Below, piece after piece: positions 36,726 through 45,373 of a stretch of DNA of 64,000 bases; the first letter of the stretch is position 1, and each line of letters opens with the position of its first letter. Position numbers and translations under genes: made by a program. Source of the stretch: Hirschia litorea (GTDB lineage Bacteria > Pseudomonadota > Alphaproteobacteria > Caulobacterales > Hyphomonadaceae); NCBI RefSeq assembly GCF_042665075.1, contig NZ_JBHTBR010000002.1, positions 496,001 through 560,000 on the forward strand, read 5' to 3'. The notes under the pieces were generated by a model. The model saw only the letters and a program-made list of their open reading frames with translations. It was not told the DNA's origin and made no database searches.

Positions 36726-37511
36726 ATGACTGTCACGATCCATCCTCAATCTTTTGTCGATCCAAATGCACAATTAGGCGAAAACGTCTCAATTGGACCG
36801 GGGTGTGTAATTGGACCACGAGTCTCCATTGGTGATGGAAGTGTGCTGCATAGCCACGTAGTGGTCGCAGGTAACACCGAGATTGGAAGCAATAGTACAA
36901 TATACCCCTTTGCGGCGTTGGGGCACCCACCGCAGGACTTTAAGTACAAGGGCGAAGACACAAAACTATTTATTGGTAATAATGTTACCATTCGAGAGCA
37001 TGTGACAATGCATTTGGGTACTGTAGTGGGCCGAGGGGAGACTCGTGTAGGCGACAATGGTTATTTCATGGTCGGGTCTCATGTGGGCCATGATTGCATT
37101 GTCGGAAATAGTGTAACTTTTGCCAATAACGCCACTTTGGGCGGTCAGGTTACAGTTGGTGACCATGTAATTATGGGCGGGCTTTCTGCCGTTCATCAGT
37201 TCTGCCGCGTCGGGAAACACGCTTTCGTAGGTGGTGGTGCTCCAGTGACAGGCGATGTGATTCCTTATGGAATGGTTGATAATCATGGTAGACTGGCTGG
37301 ACTGAATCTAGTTGGGTTGAAAAGACGTGGATTTGGTCGTGATCAGATCAATGATCTTCGTACGGCTTATCGTCTTTTCTTCGCCACAGAAGGTACATTT
37401 CAAGAAAGAATTGATGATGCAGCACGTCTATACCATGATCAAGAATTAGTCCTTGAAATGGTTGGCTTCATTAGAGATGGCGCGAGCCGTCATTTATGTC
37501 TTCCCAAATAA
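36726..37511 (+). CDS. lpxA: UDP-N-acetylglucosamine acyltransferase
   Basis: First step of lipid A synthesis. Left-handed beta-helix of hexapeptide repeats (VSIGPGCVIGPRVSIGDG), the conserved PQDFKYKGE segment, and the catalytic His region MVGSHVGHDCIVGNSV. A C-terminal helical domain follows (LRTAYRLFFATEGTFQERI). 261 residues is typical. It lies directly between lpxD and lpxI. Confidence 0.97.
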   Translation: MTVTIHPQSFVDPNAQLGENVSIGPGCVIGPRVSIGDGSVLHSHVVVAGNTEIGSNSTIYPFAALGHPPQDFKYKGEDTKLFIGNNVTIREHVTMHLGTVVGRGETRVGDNGYFMVGSHVGHDCIVGNSVTFANNATLGGQVTVGDHVIMGGLSAVHQFCRVGKHAFVGGGAPVTGDVIPYGMVDNHGRLAGLNLVGLKRRGFGRDQINDLRTAYRLFFATEGTFQERIDDAARLYHDQELVLEMVGFIRDGASRHLCLPK

Positions 37512-37522
37512 GGTTGGGCTTT

Positions 37523-38356
37523 ATGATACCTTCAAAATTAGGAATCATTGCAGGAAGCGGAAATTTGCCGCTGGCCCTAGCCACACACGCTGCAAATGAG
37601 GGGCGGGACGTTTTTATTGTAGGGATAGAGGGGTTTGCTGAGACCTCTCTTCTGGATAAATTTAAGCATAGTGTCATTTCTATAGGTGAAGTCGGCCGAC
37701 AAATTTCTTCACTCAAACAAGCCGGTGTGGAAGAAGTTTGCTTCGCAGGTATTGTAAAACGCCCTGATTTCAAATCTTTAAAACTAGATTCAAAAGGCGT
37801 CCTTCTGCTACCTAAAGTCATTCGAGCTGCTTCTCAAGGAGACGATGCCCTTTTAAGGGTCTTGGTTTCAACGCTGGAGAAGGTGGGCTTCAAGGTGGTT
37901 GGTGCTGATGAGGTGCTAGGGTCTTTGTTGGCTCCTAAGGGGGCGCTTGGGAAGTTTTCACCTAGTAGCAAAGATATAGAAGATATCGATAAAGCTGCAG
38001 ATATAGCTGCACAGATCGGCAAACTGGATATAGGTCAGGGAGCGGTCGTTTGTGATGGATTGGTTTTGGCTGTTGAGGCACAAGAAGGCACAGACCTTAT
38101 GTTGCAACGCTGCGCAGAGCTTCCAGATAATCTTTTAGGAACAGTGAAGCACCCCAAAGGTGTTTTAGTTAAACGTCCAAAACCGGGGCAGGAGCGGCGT
38201 ATAGATTTGCCTACAATCGGTTTAAAAACTCTAGAGGGCATTAAGAATGCCAATCTTGCTGGTATAGCTGTAGAGGCACACGCTGCACTCATTTTGGATA
38301 AGGAACAACTAATAGCCTATGCCGATACGAATAACATTTGGATATACGGCTTTTAG
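37523..38356 (+). CDS. lpxI: UDP-2,3-diacylglucosamine pyrophosphatase LpxI
   Basis: Hydrolyses UDP-2,3-diacylglucosamine to lipid X; the alphaproteobacterial replacement for LpxH. The family beginning KLGIIAGSGNLPLALATHA and the C-terminal half QGAVVCDGLVLAVEAQEGTD, then RRIDLPTIGLKTLEG, are recognisable (older name DUF1009). I prefer the ATG at 37523, 11 bases after the lpxA stop, giving 277 residues. An in-frame ATG at 37496 would overlap lpxA by 16 bases and add nine residues. Confidence 0.94.
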   Translation: MIPSKLGIIAGSGNLPLALATHAANEGRDVFIVGIEGFAETSLLDKFKHSVISIGEVGRQISSLKQAGVEEVCFAGIVKRPDFKSLKLDSKGVLLLPKVIRAASQGDDALLRVLVSTLEKVGFKVVGADEVLGSLLAPKGALGKFSPSSKDIEDIDKAADIAAQIGKLDIGQGAVVCDGLVLAVEAQEGTDLMLQRCAELPDNLLGTVKHPKGVLVKRPKPGQERRIDLPTIGLKTLEGIKNANLAGIAVEAHAALILDKEQLIAYADTNNIWIYGF

Positions 38357-38390
38357 GAGAGCCTAAGGAAATACTGAAAGAGATTGTATC

Positions 38391-39545
38391 ATGATTATCT
38401 ACTTTGTCGCGGCAGAACCATCTGGAGATAAGTTAGCGTCAGAGGTGATAGAAAAGATAAAGAGCATTGCCCCTAAAACCACATTTTTAGGTGTTGGAGG
38501 CGAACACATGTTGAAACAGGGTGTTGAAACCTTGTTTGATACGCGTGATTTAGCTGTATTTGGATTGTTAGAAGGTGTGAAAGCCTACAAGACAGTAAAA
38601 AAACGTGTTGAGGAAACAGCACACGATATTCTCCATAAGAAACCAGATGCCGTAGTGTTAGTAGATTCTTGGGGTTTTATGTGGCGTGTTGCTAAGAGGG
38701 TTAAAGAGTTGGGTTATAATGGCCCAAGAATAAAACTTATTGGACCACAAGTTTGGGCCACACGCGCGGGCAGAGCTAAAACTCTTGCTGCTCATGTGGA
38801 TCATCTGCTGTGCATACACGATTTTGAGGTTCCATTCTACACTCCATTTGGACTTGAGACGACAGTGATAGGAAATCCTGCTTTAGATCGGTGTGACGTT
38901 GGAGATGGTATTGGGTTTAGAAGAAAACATAACTTTAAGGACAGTACGCCATTGCTTCTATTGTTGCCGGGAAGTCGTTCTTCTGAAATAGTGACGGTGG
39001 CTCCCATATTGGAACAAGCGGCTGAACTATTCTCAGTGGATGTTGTTGAGGGGAAAGTTATTTGTGTAGCTGCTGGTCCAGTTCAACAAGCTATTGTTGA
39101 GCGTAGTAAAGGCTGGAATTTTCCTCATTTAATAATAACCGATGAAAATCAAAAAGCTGATGCTTTTGCTGCAGCAAATGTTGCATTGGCCTGTTCTGGA
39201 ACGGTTACAACTGAAGTTGCTCTGCAAGGTACACCCTTAGTCGTTGGCTATAAAATCGGATGGATTAGCTGGGTAATCGCAAGACTATTCTTGATGAAGT
39301 CAAAGTTTATAACTTTACTCAATGTTTCAGCGGGAGCAGAAATAATACCTGAATTTATTCAGACACGGTTTACATCTAAAAAGTTGGCAAAAGCTGTCCT
39401 TGAGCTATTTCACAACCCTAACAAACAAGAAGCTCAAATATTGAATCAAAACTTGGCTTTAGAGGAGATGGGAAGAGGCGGCCGACCTTCGTCAGAAATA
39501 GCTGCGCGCAAAATAGTTGAATTAGTTCCAACAAAAAAGGGCTAG
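38391..39545 (+). CDS. lpxB: Lipid-A-disaccharide synthase
   Basis: Glycosyltransferase family 19 enzyme joining lipid X to UDP-diacylglucosamine. Motifs are YFVAAEPSGDKLASEVI, LIGPQVWATRAGRAKTL and LLPGSRSSEI, with ALACSGTVTTEVALQGTPLV near the C-terminus. 384 residues. It closes the envelope block. Its last codons and stop are part of the palindrome that terminates the convergent gltA transcript. Confidence 0.96.
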   Translation: MIIYFVAAEPSGDKLASEVIEKIKSIAPKTTFLGVGGEHMLKQGVETLFDTRDLAVFGLLEGVKAYKTVKKRVEETAHDILHKKPDAVVLVDSWGFMWRVAKRVKELGYNGPRIKLIGPQVWATRAGRAKTLAAHVDHLLCIHDFEVPFYTPFGLETTVIGNPALDRCDVGDGIGFRRKHNFKDSTPLLLLLPGSRSSEIVTVAPILEQAAELFSVDVVEGKVICVAAGPVQQAIVERSKGWNFPHLIITDENQKADAFAAANVALACSGTVTTEVALQGTPLVVGYKIGWISWVIARLFLMKSKFITLLNVSAGAEIIPEFIQTRFTSKKLAKAVLELFHNPNKQEAQILNQNLALEEMGRGGRPSSEIAARKIVELVPTKKG

Positions 39546-39563
39546 CTTTTTTAAGCTAGCCCT
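39532..39563 (-). terminator. Terminator of gltA, overlapping the 3' end of lpxB
   Basis: A perfect 11-bp inverted repeat AGGGCTAGCTT (39538-39548) and AAGCTAGCCCT (39553-39563) closes a 4-base loop. Read on the minus strand it is followed by six T residues, making a strong terminator for gltA (gene end 39580). On the plus strand only CTTCTC follows, so the effect on lpxB is weaker. The left arm contains the lpxB stop codon. Confidence 0.85.
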
Positions 39564-39579
39564 CTTCTCGTACATTTTA

Positions 39580-40884
39580 CTAACGTTTATTCACTGGTAG
39601 GTAATCACGCTTTGCGGCCCCAGTGTATATCTGGCGAGGGCGGCCAATTCGTTGAGTTGGATCCTCAATCATTTCCTGCCATTGTGCCACCCAACCCACG
39701 GTACGTGCCAATGCAAACAATACTGTAAACATTTCAGTTGGGAATCCCATAGCCTTCAATGTTATGCCAGAATAGAAATCTATGTTCGGGTAAAGTTTCT
39801 TTTCTACAAAGTAAGGGTCTTCAAGAGCGATACGCTCTAGCTCCACAGCAACCTGTAAAAGTGGGTCGTTGTGAGCACCTACGGCATCCAATACTTCATG
39901 ACAGGTTTTCTGCATAACTGTAGCACGTGGATCGTAGTTCTTGTACACTCTGTGTCCAAAACCCATTAGTCTGAAAGGATCAGATTTATCTTTTGCGCGT
40001 GCAATGTATTCAGGAATACGGTCAACAGTACCGATTTCTTGAAGCATTGTAAGGGCAGCTTCATTTGCTCCGCCATGCGATGGTCCCCAAAGACAAGCTA
40101 TACCAGCCGCCATACATGCAAATGGGTTTGCTCCTGAAGAACCTGCTAAGCGAACTGTTGAAGTAGATGCGTTCTGTTCATGGTCGGCGTGAAGGATGAA
40201 AATACGATCCATAGCACGTGCCATTACTTCTTGAACTTGGTAATCTTCAGCGGGTACCGCAAAACACATACGTAGGAAGTTTGCAGCATATCCAAGGTCA
40301 TTTCTCGGAGATATGAAAGGTTGTCCAATGGAGTATTTGTGTGCGCGCGCTGCGATAGTTGGCATTTTTGCAATAAGGCGATGAGCTGATATCAAGCGGT
40401 GCTGAGGATTATTGATGTCCAATGAATCGTGATAAAATGCGGATAGAGCACCAATTGCACCAGTTACGATTGCCATAGGATGGGCGTCTCTGCGGAACCC
40501 ATCAAAGAAACGATCAAACTGTGTGTGGATCATCGTGTGATTTGTAATAGTGTGTTTGTACTCAGAGAGCTCGGCCGCAGTTGGCAATTCACCATTCAGG
40601 AGAAGATAACACACTTCTAAGAAGTCAGATTTCTCCGCTAATTGATCAATAGGGTATCCACGGTGAAGTAGGACGCCTTTTTCTCCATCAATAAACGTAA
40701 TTTGACTTTCACAGCTGCCCGTAGAAGTGAAGCCAGGGTCTAGAGTGAAGTGTCCTGTTTGTTTGCTCAACGAAGATATGTCGATAACATCAGGACCGGC
40801 GGTGCCTGAATACACTGGTAAGTCTGCAGTTTTTCCTGCAACTGTTAAAGTTGCTTTACCGTTTGGTTTGACTTTATTTTCCAT
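39580..40884 (-). CDS. gltA: Citrate synthase
   Basis: Condenses acetyl-CoA and oxaloacetate at the entry to the TCA cycle. Type II, 434 residues. Motifs are GFTSTGSCESQITFIDGEKG, FILHADHEQNASTSTVRLAG, CLWGPSHGGANEAAL with its catalytic His, and MGFGHRVYKNYDPRA. It lies 48 bases downstream of gltX on the same strand, and its transcript ends in the palindrome shared with lpxB. Confidence 0.98.
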   Translation of the reverse strand: MENKVKPNGKATLTVAGKTADLPVYSGTAGPDVIDISSLSKQTGHFTLDPGFTSTGSCESQITFIDGEKGVLLHRGYPIDQLAEKSDFLEVCYLLLNGELPTAAELSEYKHTITNHTMIHTQFDRFFDGFRRDAHPMAIVTGAIGALSAFYHDSLDINNPQHRLISAHRLIAKMPTIAARAHKYSIGQPFISPRNDLGYAANFLRMCFAVPAEDYQVQEVMARAMDRIFILHADHEQNASTSTVRLAGSSGANPFACMAAGIACLWGPSHGGANEAALTMLQEIGTVDRIPEYIARAKDKSDPFRLMGFGHRVYKNYDPRATVMQKTCHEVLDAVGAHNDPLLQVAVELERIALEDPYFVEKKLYPNIDFYSGITLKAMGFPTEMFTVLFALARTVGWVAQWQEMIEDPTQRIGRPRQIYTGAAKRDYLPVNKR

Positions 40885-40932
40885 ATCTTATCAGCCCCTT
40901 ATAATTTAAGTGTTTTATCGGTGATGGGAGAG

Positions 40933-42405
40933 TCATGCACCGAATTTATTAAGTTGGTCGTCGATTCGACTTAGCGCCTCTTCACGCCCTAGCCATTCAA
41001 GTACTAGTCCAAGGTCCGGCGCTGGAGAGTTTCCAGTCAAAGCAGCGCGCAATGTTGGTCCAATTGCTCCTAAGCCTATACCTTCTTCTGTGCAAAATTG
41101 TGATAGCACAGCGGTCAGTTCTGCATTTTTCCAAACAGGTAAGTTCTTTAAGTAGCCTGACAATTTTGACAATCGTCCTATTGATTCCGAAGAGAACCGC
41201 TTCTTTAATTTACCAGTTATTTCTATTGGCCTAATATTCAATAGAAAATGCGTGAGAGTTTCCAATTCTTCTATTGTAGCTGCACGGGTCTTTAATTCCG
41301 TCATGGCAGACTGTATACGCGTTTTTATGATTTCATCCAATTGAGTGAAACCGTCGCGGGCAAATAAGAGATTGCAAAGCCGGATATTATCTGATTTGGC
41401 GATATAATGAGCATTTACAAATTTCAATTTATCGAAATCTAATCTAGCAGCTGATTTTCCAAGCGCTTCGGTACCAAACCAATTTATAGCTTGCTCAATA
41501 GAGATAATTTCATCATCACCATGAGACCAGCCCAAGCGAAGTAGATAGTTGTTAACGGCTTCAGGTAAGAACCCCATGTCTCTATAAGCTTCGACGCCGA
41601 GAGCACCGTGCCTTTTAGATAGCTTCTTCCCGTCAGGACCATGTATAAGTGGTACGTGAGCGAACTTAGGTAGGGTCCATCCCATTGCTTGATAGATGGG
41701 TATTTGGCGGAAGGTGTTGGCCAGGTGGTCATCGCCGCGGATGATTTGTGTAATACCCATATCGTGATCATCGACCACAACAGCAAGCATATAAGTTGGC
41801 GTGCTATCAGACCTTAATAAAATAAGGTCATCGATTTGTTCTGCATTAACACCGACATTTCCTTGAACGTCGTCAATGAAATCAATTCTGCTTTTGTCAG
41901 GAGCTCTGAGACGTACGACATAGGGAGCATTGGGGTCTTTAGGCGTTAATCCGTCTCTGTAAGGGGACCGATAAGCACTCAATAAAACATCTGCTTCTTT
42001 TTTTAACTTAGCCGCAAGTATGTCGTCACCTTGATTGGCTGCCTCTTTGGAAGCTGATCTCTTGGACTCACCTAATTCTTTTCGCTCGGCTAATTCTTCA
42101 GCACTCGTGTAACACTTAAAAGCTGAACCGCTTTCTATCATTTTTTCCGCGACTTCACGATGCCTATTCGCACGAGAAAACTGGAAATAGGGCTCATCAT
42201 CAGATTCAACGCCTAACCACTGTAGCCCATTAAAAATCGCCTGAACGGCGTCTTCTGTTGACCGTTCTCGATCGGTGTCTTCAATACGTAGTAGAAATTT
42301 TCCACCATTGGCTTTTGCATAAAGCCAATTGAACAAAGCAGTTCTCGCACCACCAATGTGTAGGTATCCGGTTGGCGAAGGGGCAAAGCGGGTGATTACC
42401 GTCAT
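40933..42405 (-). CDS. gltX: Glutamate--tRNA ligase
   Basis: Class I synthetase charging tRNA-Glu. Motifs are the HIGH region RFAPSPTGYLHIGGARTALF, RIEDTDRERS and KLSKRHG (the KMSKS equivalent), followed by the helical anticodon-binding domain. I use the ATG at 42405 (490 residues). An in-frame TTG at 42417 would add only MKDD-type residues. A weak GAAAGA precedes the ATG. It is divergent from comEC. Confidence 0.96.
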   Translation of the reverse strand: MTVITRFAPSPTGYLHIGGARTALFNWLYAKANGGKFLLRIEDTDRERSTEDAVQAIFNGLQWLGVESDDEPYFQFSRANRHREVAEKMIESGSAFKCYTSAEELAERKELGESKRSASKEAANQGDDILAAKLKKEADVLLSAYRSPYRDGLTPKDPNAPYVVRLRAPDKSRIDFIDDVQGNVGVNAEQIDDLILLRSDSTPTYMLAVVVDDHDMGITQIIRGDDHLANTFRQIPIYQAMGWTLPKFAHVPLIHGPDGKKLSKRHGALGVEAYRDMGFLPEAVNNYLLRLGWSHGDDEIISIEQAINWFGTEALGKSAARLDFDKLKFVNAHYIAKSDNIRLCNLLFARDGFTQLDEIIKTRIQSAMTELKTRAATIEELETLTHFLLNIRPIEITGKLKKRFSSESIGRLSKLSGYLKNLPVWKNAELTAVLSQFCTEEGIGLGAIGPTLRAALTGNSPAPDLGLVLEWLGREEALSRIDDQLNKFGA

Positions 42406-42438
42406 ATCGTCTTTCAAACATGAGCCTCAGAATGAGAG

Positions 42439-42458
42439 GGAAGCGTATTCTCGCTTCC
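42439..42458. repeat. Inverted repeat between gltX and comEC
   Basis: GGAAGCG (42439-42445) and CGCTTCC (42452-42458) form a 7-bp hairpin with a 6-base loop in the divergent promoter region, about 35 bases upstream of gltX. No T-tract follows on either strand. It could be an operator or a leader hairpin of gltX; no evidence decides this. Confidence 0.3.
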
Positions 42459-42543
42459 GTCTGATTTACTGTCTGACTGAAGACCACATCCACGGCTATT
42501 TGGGCAAGTGGCCTTTCCGTCATTTTGCGTGTTTTTCTTAAGA

Positions 42544-44565
42544 ATGTTGCAAAATGCGAATTTTTTTACTGAGTTTCTAGATAGGCATGCATTTCGATGG
42601 AGCATTCTTTACCCATTGAGTCTTATTGCTGGGATCACATTATATTTAAATTTTTGGTTTGAACCACCGTTCTGGACATCTGTTATGGCTTTGGCAGGAG
42701 CTGTTTTATTTGTTCGGCTAGACTTTTTTAGAAGCAATTTCGTTTTAAACTTAACAGCAATCTGTTTGGTCTTTTTTGCTCTGGGTTTTAATCTTATAAA
42801 ACTTAGAACTTTCTGTGTAGATAAACCGATGATCCATTCCAGTATGGGGCCGGTTACTTTAGAAGGTAAATTGATCCAAATTGAAGGTGGCAACAACGGA
42901 AATAGATTGCGTATCCAAGTGGGTGCTGTCTCAGGGTTACCTTTAGCCGATACTCCTAAATTTGTGAGAGTTACGCAAAGGAATAACACGCAGCTAAGTC
43001 CGGGAAGATTATTGAGGTGCTTAGTATTTCTTTCTCCTCCTCCAAAGCAGATATTGGACACAGATTATAACTTTAGACGACAAGCGTTTTTCCAACAATT
43101 AGGCGGAGTGGGTTTTGTACTTGGTGAATGCAAGCCTATTGGTGTTGTAAATCTCAAGCAACCAAACGCATTTGAACAGCTGCAGGATAAAATAGCTGCG
43201 TCGAGGCATGCAATAGCTCTTCATATATACAAAGTCATAGGCCCACAAGCTGGTGGTATGGCAGCAGCGATGATTACCGGTGAGAGGAGTCTTCTCACCT
43301 CGCGAGAGCAAGAGTTGTTGCGCTCTGTTGGTTTAGCTCATTTGCTGGCGATATCAGGTCTCCACATGGGATTAGCTGCGGGTGTGTTCTTCTTTTTAAT
43401 ACGGACCAGCATCCCTTATTTTGAATGGATAACATTACGCGTACCTGTTCAAAAAGTGGCGGCGTTTGGTGCTATCTTAGGGGCAACAACATATCTCGTT
43501 ATGTCAGGAGCTTCGGTAGCCACTCAGAGAGCCTATATAATGGCATTGATTGCTTTGGTGGCCATTCTTTTTGATAGACCTGCATTCTCGTTGAGAAGTG
43601 TTTTAGTCGCAATGTTTATAGTGCTGATTTTACAGCCTGAAACTGTAGTTACACCTGGGTTTCAAATGTCGTTTGCAGCGACTGCAGCATTGATAGCCAT
43701 GTATGAAAACTGGCCGAGAAATAAGAGTAGCGGTAAATGGGGAAAGTTATCTAATTGGATAAGCTCTTTAGTCGCCACTTCCGTGACGGCATCTTTAGCT
43801 ACAGCTCCTTTCGCGGCCTTTCACTTCGGACGTATCGCGCCGTTGAGTATTCCCGCAAACTTAATGGTAATGCCTATTATAAGCCTGTTATCTGCACCAG
43901 TAGCATCATTAGCATTGTTAGCATGGCCTTTAGGGATTCAAGACCCGTTCCTAGTTGCGTTCGGTGCTTCTCTTAATAAAGTTCTCGAAATTTCTCAATT
44001 TGTAAGCCAAATTTCCGTGGATGGAAGTGTTACGTTAGTTACACCCTTAATATTTGGGTGCTTGGTTCTTGGTATCGGTCTGAGTATTGTTTTTGACAGT
44101 TGGTTTAAGACTTTAGCGATTATTCCGATTATCATTGCGCTAGGGTTTGCATATTTTCAGAAAGCACCTATCGCCCATGTAGATGAGCAGGGCATTATTT
44201 ATCTTGCCCAAGGAAATAGGTGGGTGCGAATTTTGCCTCAAGGAATGAGAAAAAAGCCATTAGCTCCCCTTAGTATCAAGGATAAACTAGAGGAGGGGAA
44301 TATTGAAAGTTATCTGAATCCGGTATGGATCGACAATCCTGAATACAATGTGTCTGTAAATCAAGAATTGTGCACACCGCGTTTCTTAGAGAACGAAAAT
44401 ATTGATGACTTTAGTTATTTGAGATTGAGCAGAGGTAATTCAAATATCTGTTTACCCGTTGGCAGAACGGAACAAGCATCGCGTTTTACTGTTTTATCAC
44501 GAGGCAATACTTTGAGTGTTCGATATTGGGGTGGGGGACATCAGAAGCGCCCATGGTCAGATTAA
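42544..44565 (+). CDS. comEC: ComEC/Rec2 family DNA-uptake channel protein
   Basis: Polytopic inner-membrane protein expected to pass single-stranded DNA into the cell during transformation. An N-terminal OB-like domain (DUF4131-type, ~residues 80-200) is followed by the Competence domain with ITGERSLLTSREQELLRSVG and LAHLLAISGLHMGLAAGVF and about ten helices. The ~120-residue C-terminal tail shows no HxHxDH metallo-beta-lactamase motif. The start is uncertain: ATG 42544 (673 residues) or GTG 42508 (685); neither has a good ribosome binding site. Position between gltX and lexA is conserved in alphaproteobacteria. Competence itself is not shown. Confidence 0.92.
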   Translation: MLQNANFFTEFLDRHAFRWSILYPLSLIAGITLYLNFWFEPPFWTSVMALAGAVLFVRLDFFRSNFVLNLTAICLVFFALGFNLIKLRTFCVDKPMIHSSMGPVTLEGKLIQIEGGNNGNRLRIQVGAVSGLPLADTPKFVRVTQRNNTQLSPGRLLRCLVFLSPPPKQILDTDYNFRRQAFFQQLGGVGFVLGECKPIGVVNLKQPNAFEQLQDKIAASRHAIALHIYKVIGPQAGGMAAAMITGERSLLTSREQELLRSVGLAHLLAISGLHMGLAAGVFFFLIRTSIPYFEWITLRVPVQKVAAFGAILGATTYLVMSGASVATQRAYIMALIALVAILFDRPAFSLRSVLVAMFIVLILQPETVVTPGFQMSFAATAALIAMYENWPRNKSSGKWGKLSNWISSLVATSVTASLATAPFAAFHFGRIAPLSIPANLMVMPIISLLSAPVASLALLAWPLGIQDPFLVAFGASLNKVLEISQFVSQISVDGSVTLVTPLIFGCLVLGIGLSIVFDSWFKTLAIIPIIIALGFAYFQKAPIAHVDEQGIIYLAQGNRWVRILPQGMRKKPLAPLSIKDKLEEGNIESYLNPVWIDNPEYNVSVNQELCTPRFLENENIDDFSYLRLSRGNSNICLPVGRTEQASRFTVLSRGNTLSVRYWGGGHQKRPWSD

Positions 44566-44605
44566 AACGGACGCTTCTGTATATGTAAAATCGTTCTCTA
44601 GGTTC

Positions 44606-45292
44606 TTAATGGTATTGGCGCACCAAAGCCACAAGTTTACCCTGTACTCTTACTTTATCTGGTCCGAATATGCGTGTTTCGTATGCTGGATTAGCAGCTT
44701 CTAAGGCAATGGAACCATTGCGCTTGCGTATTCGTTTCAAGGTGGCTTCTTCTTCATTAATAAGAGCGACGACAATTTCTCCAGATATTGCTGTGTCACC
44801 TTTGCGCAGAATTACAACGTCACCATCCAAGATACCTGCTTCAATCATAGAATCTCCTTGCACCTCTAATGCAAAGTGTTGATCAGGGTCCATATCACCA
44901 GATGGCATATTTACGCGGTCAGTTTCATTCTGGATTGCCGCAATGGGAACACCTGCTGCGATCCTGCCTAATACGGGAATTGTGCCTAAATTTGCTGAGG
45001 GCTCGGGAATGCCTTCTCTGCTAACAATTGCCGGGCGAAAGCTAGTGCGGCCGTTGGGTGGGGCTGAAGGAGTTGCACTTTCTGGAAGTTTTAGAACCTC
45101 AATGGCCCGAGCTCTATGAGGAAGTCTCCTTAAAAAGCCTCGTTCTTCAAGGGCTGTAATTAGTCTATGAATGCCAGATTTTGAAGCTAAATCTAGCGCT
45201 GCTTTCATTTCATCAAAAGAAGGAGAAACTCCTGTTTCCTTGATGCGTTGGTGTATAAACAGTAATAGTTCACGTTGTTTCGTAGTGAGCAT
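44606..45292 (-). CDS. lexA: SOS repressor LexA
   Basis: Represses SOS genes and self-cleaves when RecA is activated. Winged-helix DNA-binding domain at residues ~1-70 (MLTTKQRELLLFIHQRIKET). The autocleavage site is A113-G114 in LGRIAAGVP. The catalytic dyad is S148 (QGDSMIEAGILDGD) and K186 (ATLKRI). The ATG at 45292 gives 228 residues; a longer frame to 45322 overlaps the promoter and SOS box region and is not credible. It is convergent with comEC. Confidence 0.98.
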   Translation of the reverse strand: MLTTKQRELLLFIHQRIKETGVSPSFDEMKAALDLASKSGIHRLITALEERGFLRRLPHRARAIEVLKLPESATPSAPPNGRTSFRPAIVSREGIPEPSANLGTIPVLGRIAAGVPIAAIQNETDRVNMPSGDMDPDQHFALEVQGDSMIEAGILDGDVVILRKGDTAISGEIVVALINEEEATLKRIRKRNGSIALEAANPAYETRIFGPDKVRVQGKLVALVRQYH

Positions 45293-45327
45293 AATAAATT
45301 GCCAATCCAAATTACGAGTCACGTAAA

Positions 45328-45342
45328 GTTCTACATGTGTTC
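45328..45342 (-). promoter_or_regulatory. SOS box (LexA operator) upstream of lexA
   Basis: GTTC-TACATGT-GTTC on the plus strand (GAAC-N7-GAAC on the lexA strand) matches the established alphaproteobacterial LexA operator GTTC-N7-GTTC exactly. It lies 35 bases upstream of the lexA ATG and overlaps the promoter, consistent with autoregulation. Confidence 0.9.
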
Positions 45343-45356
45343 TTGGTTTGGGTCAA
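45328..45356 (-). promoter_or_regulatory. lexA promoter
   Basis: On the minus strand, TTGACC (45356-45351) is followed after exactly 17 bases by TAGAAC (45333-45328). The SOS box covers the -10 element and much of the spacer, so bound LexA would block RNA polymerase. It lies in the 81-base gap between trpC and lexA, so lexA has its own promoter. Confidence 0.75.
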
Positions 45357-45373
45357 TCGTGGAACATTAATGA

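Noticed and set aside
42609..43061. Minus-strand frame of 150 codons within comEC
   Set aside because: Antisense shadow; Lys/Pro-rich translation with no family pattern.
44542..44579. CAGAAGCG/CGCTTCTG inverted repeat between comEC and lexA as a shared terminator
   Set aside because: The loop is 22 bases and no T-tract follows on either strand, so it is weak as an intrinsic terminator. Left unannotated.
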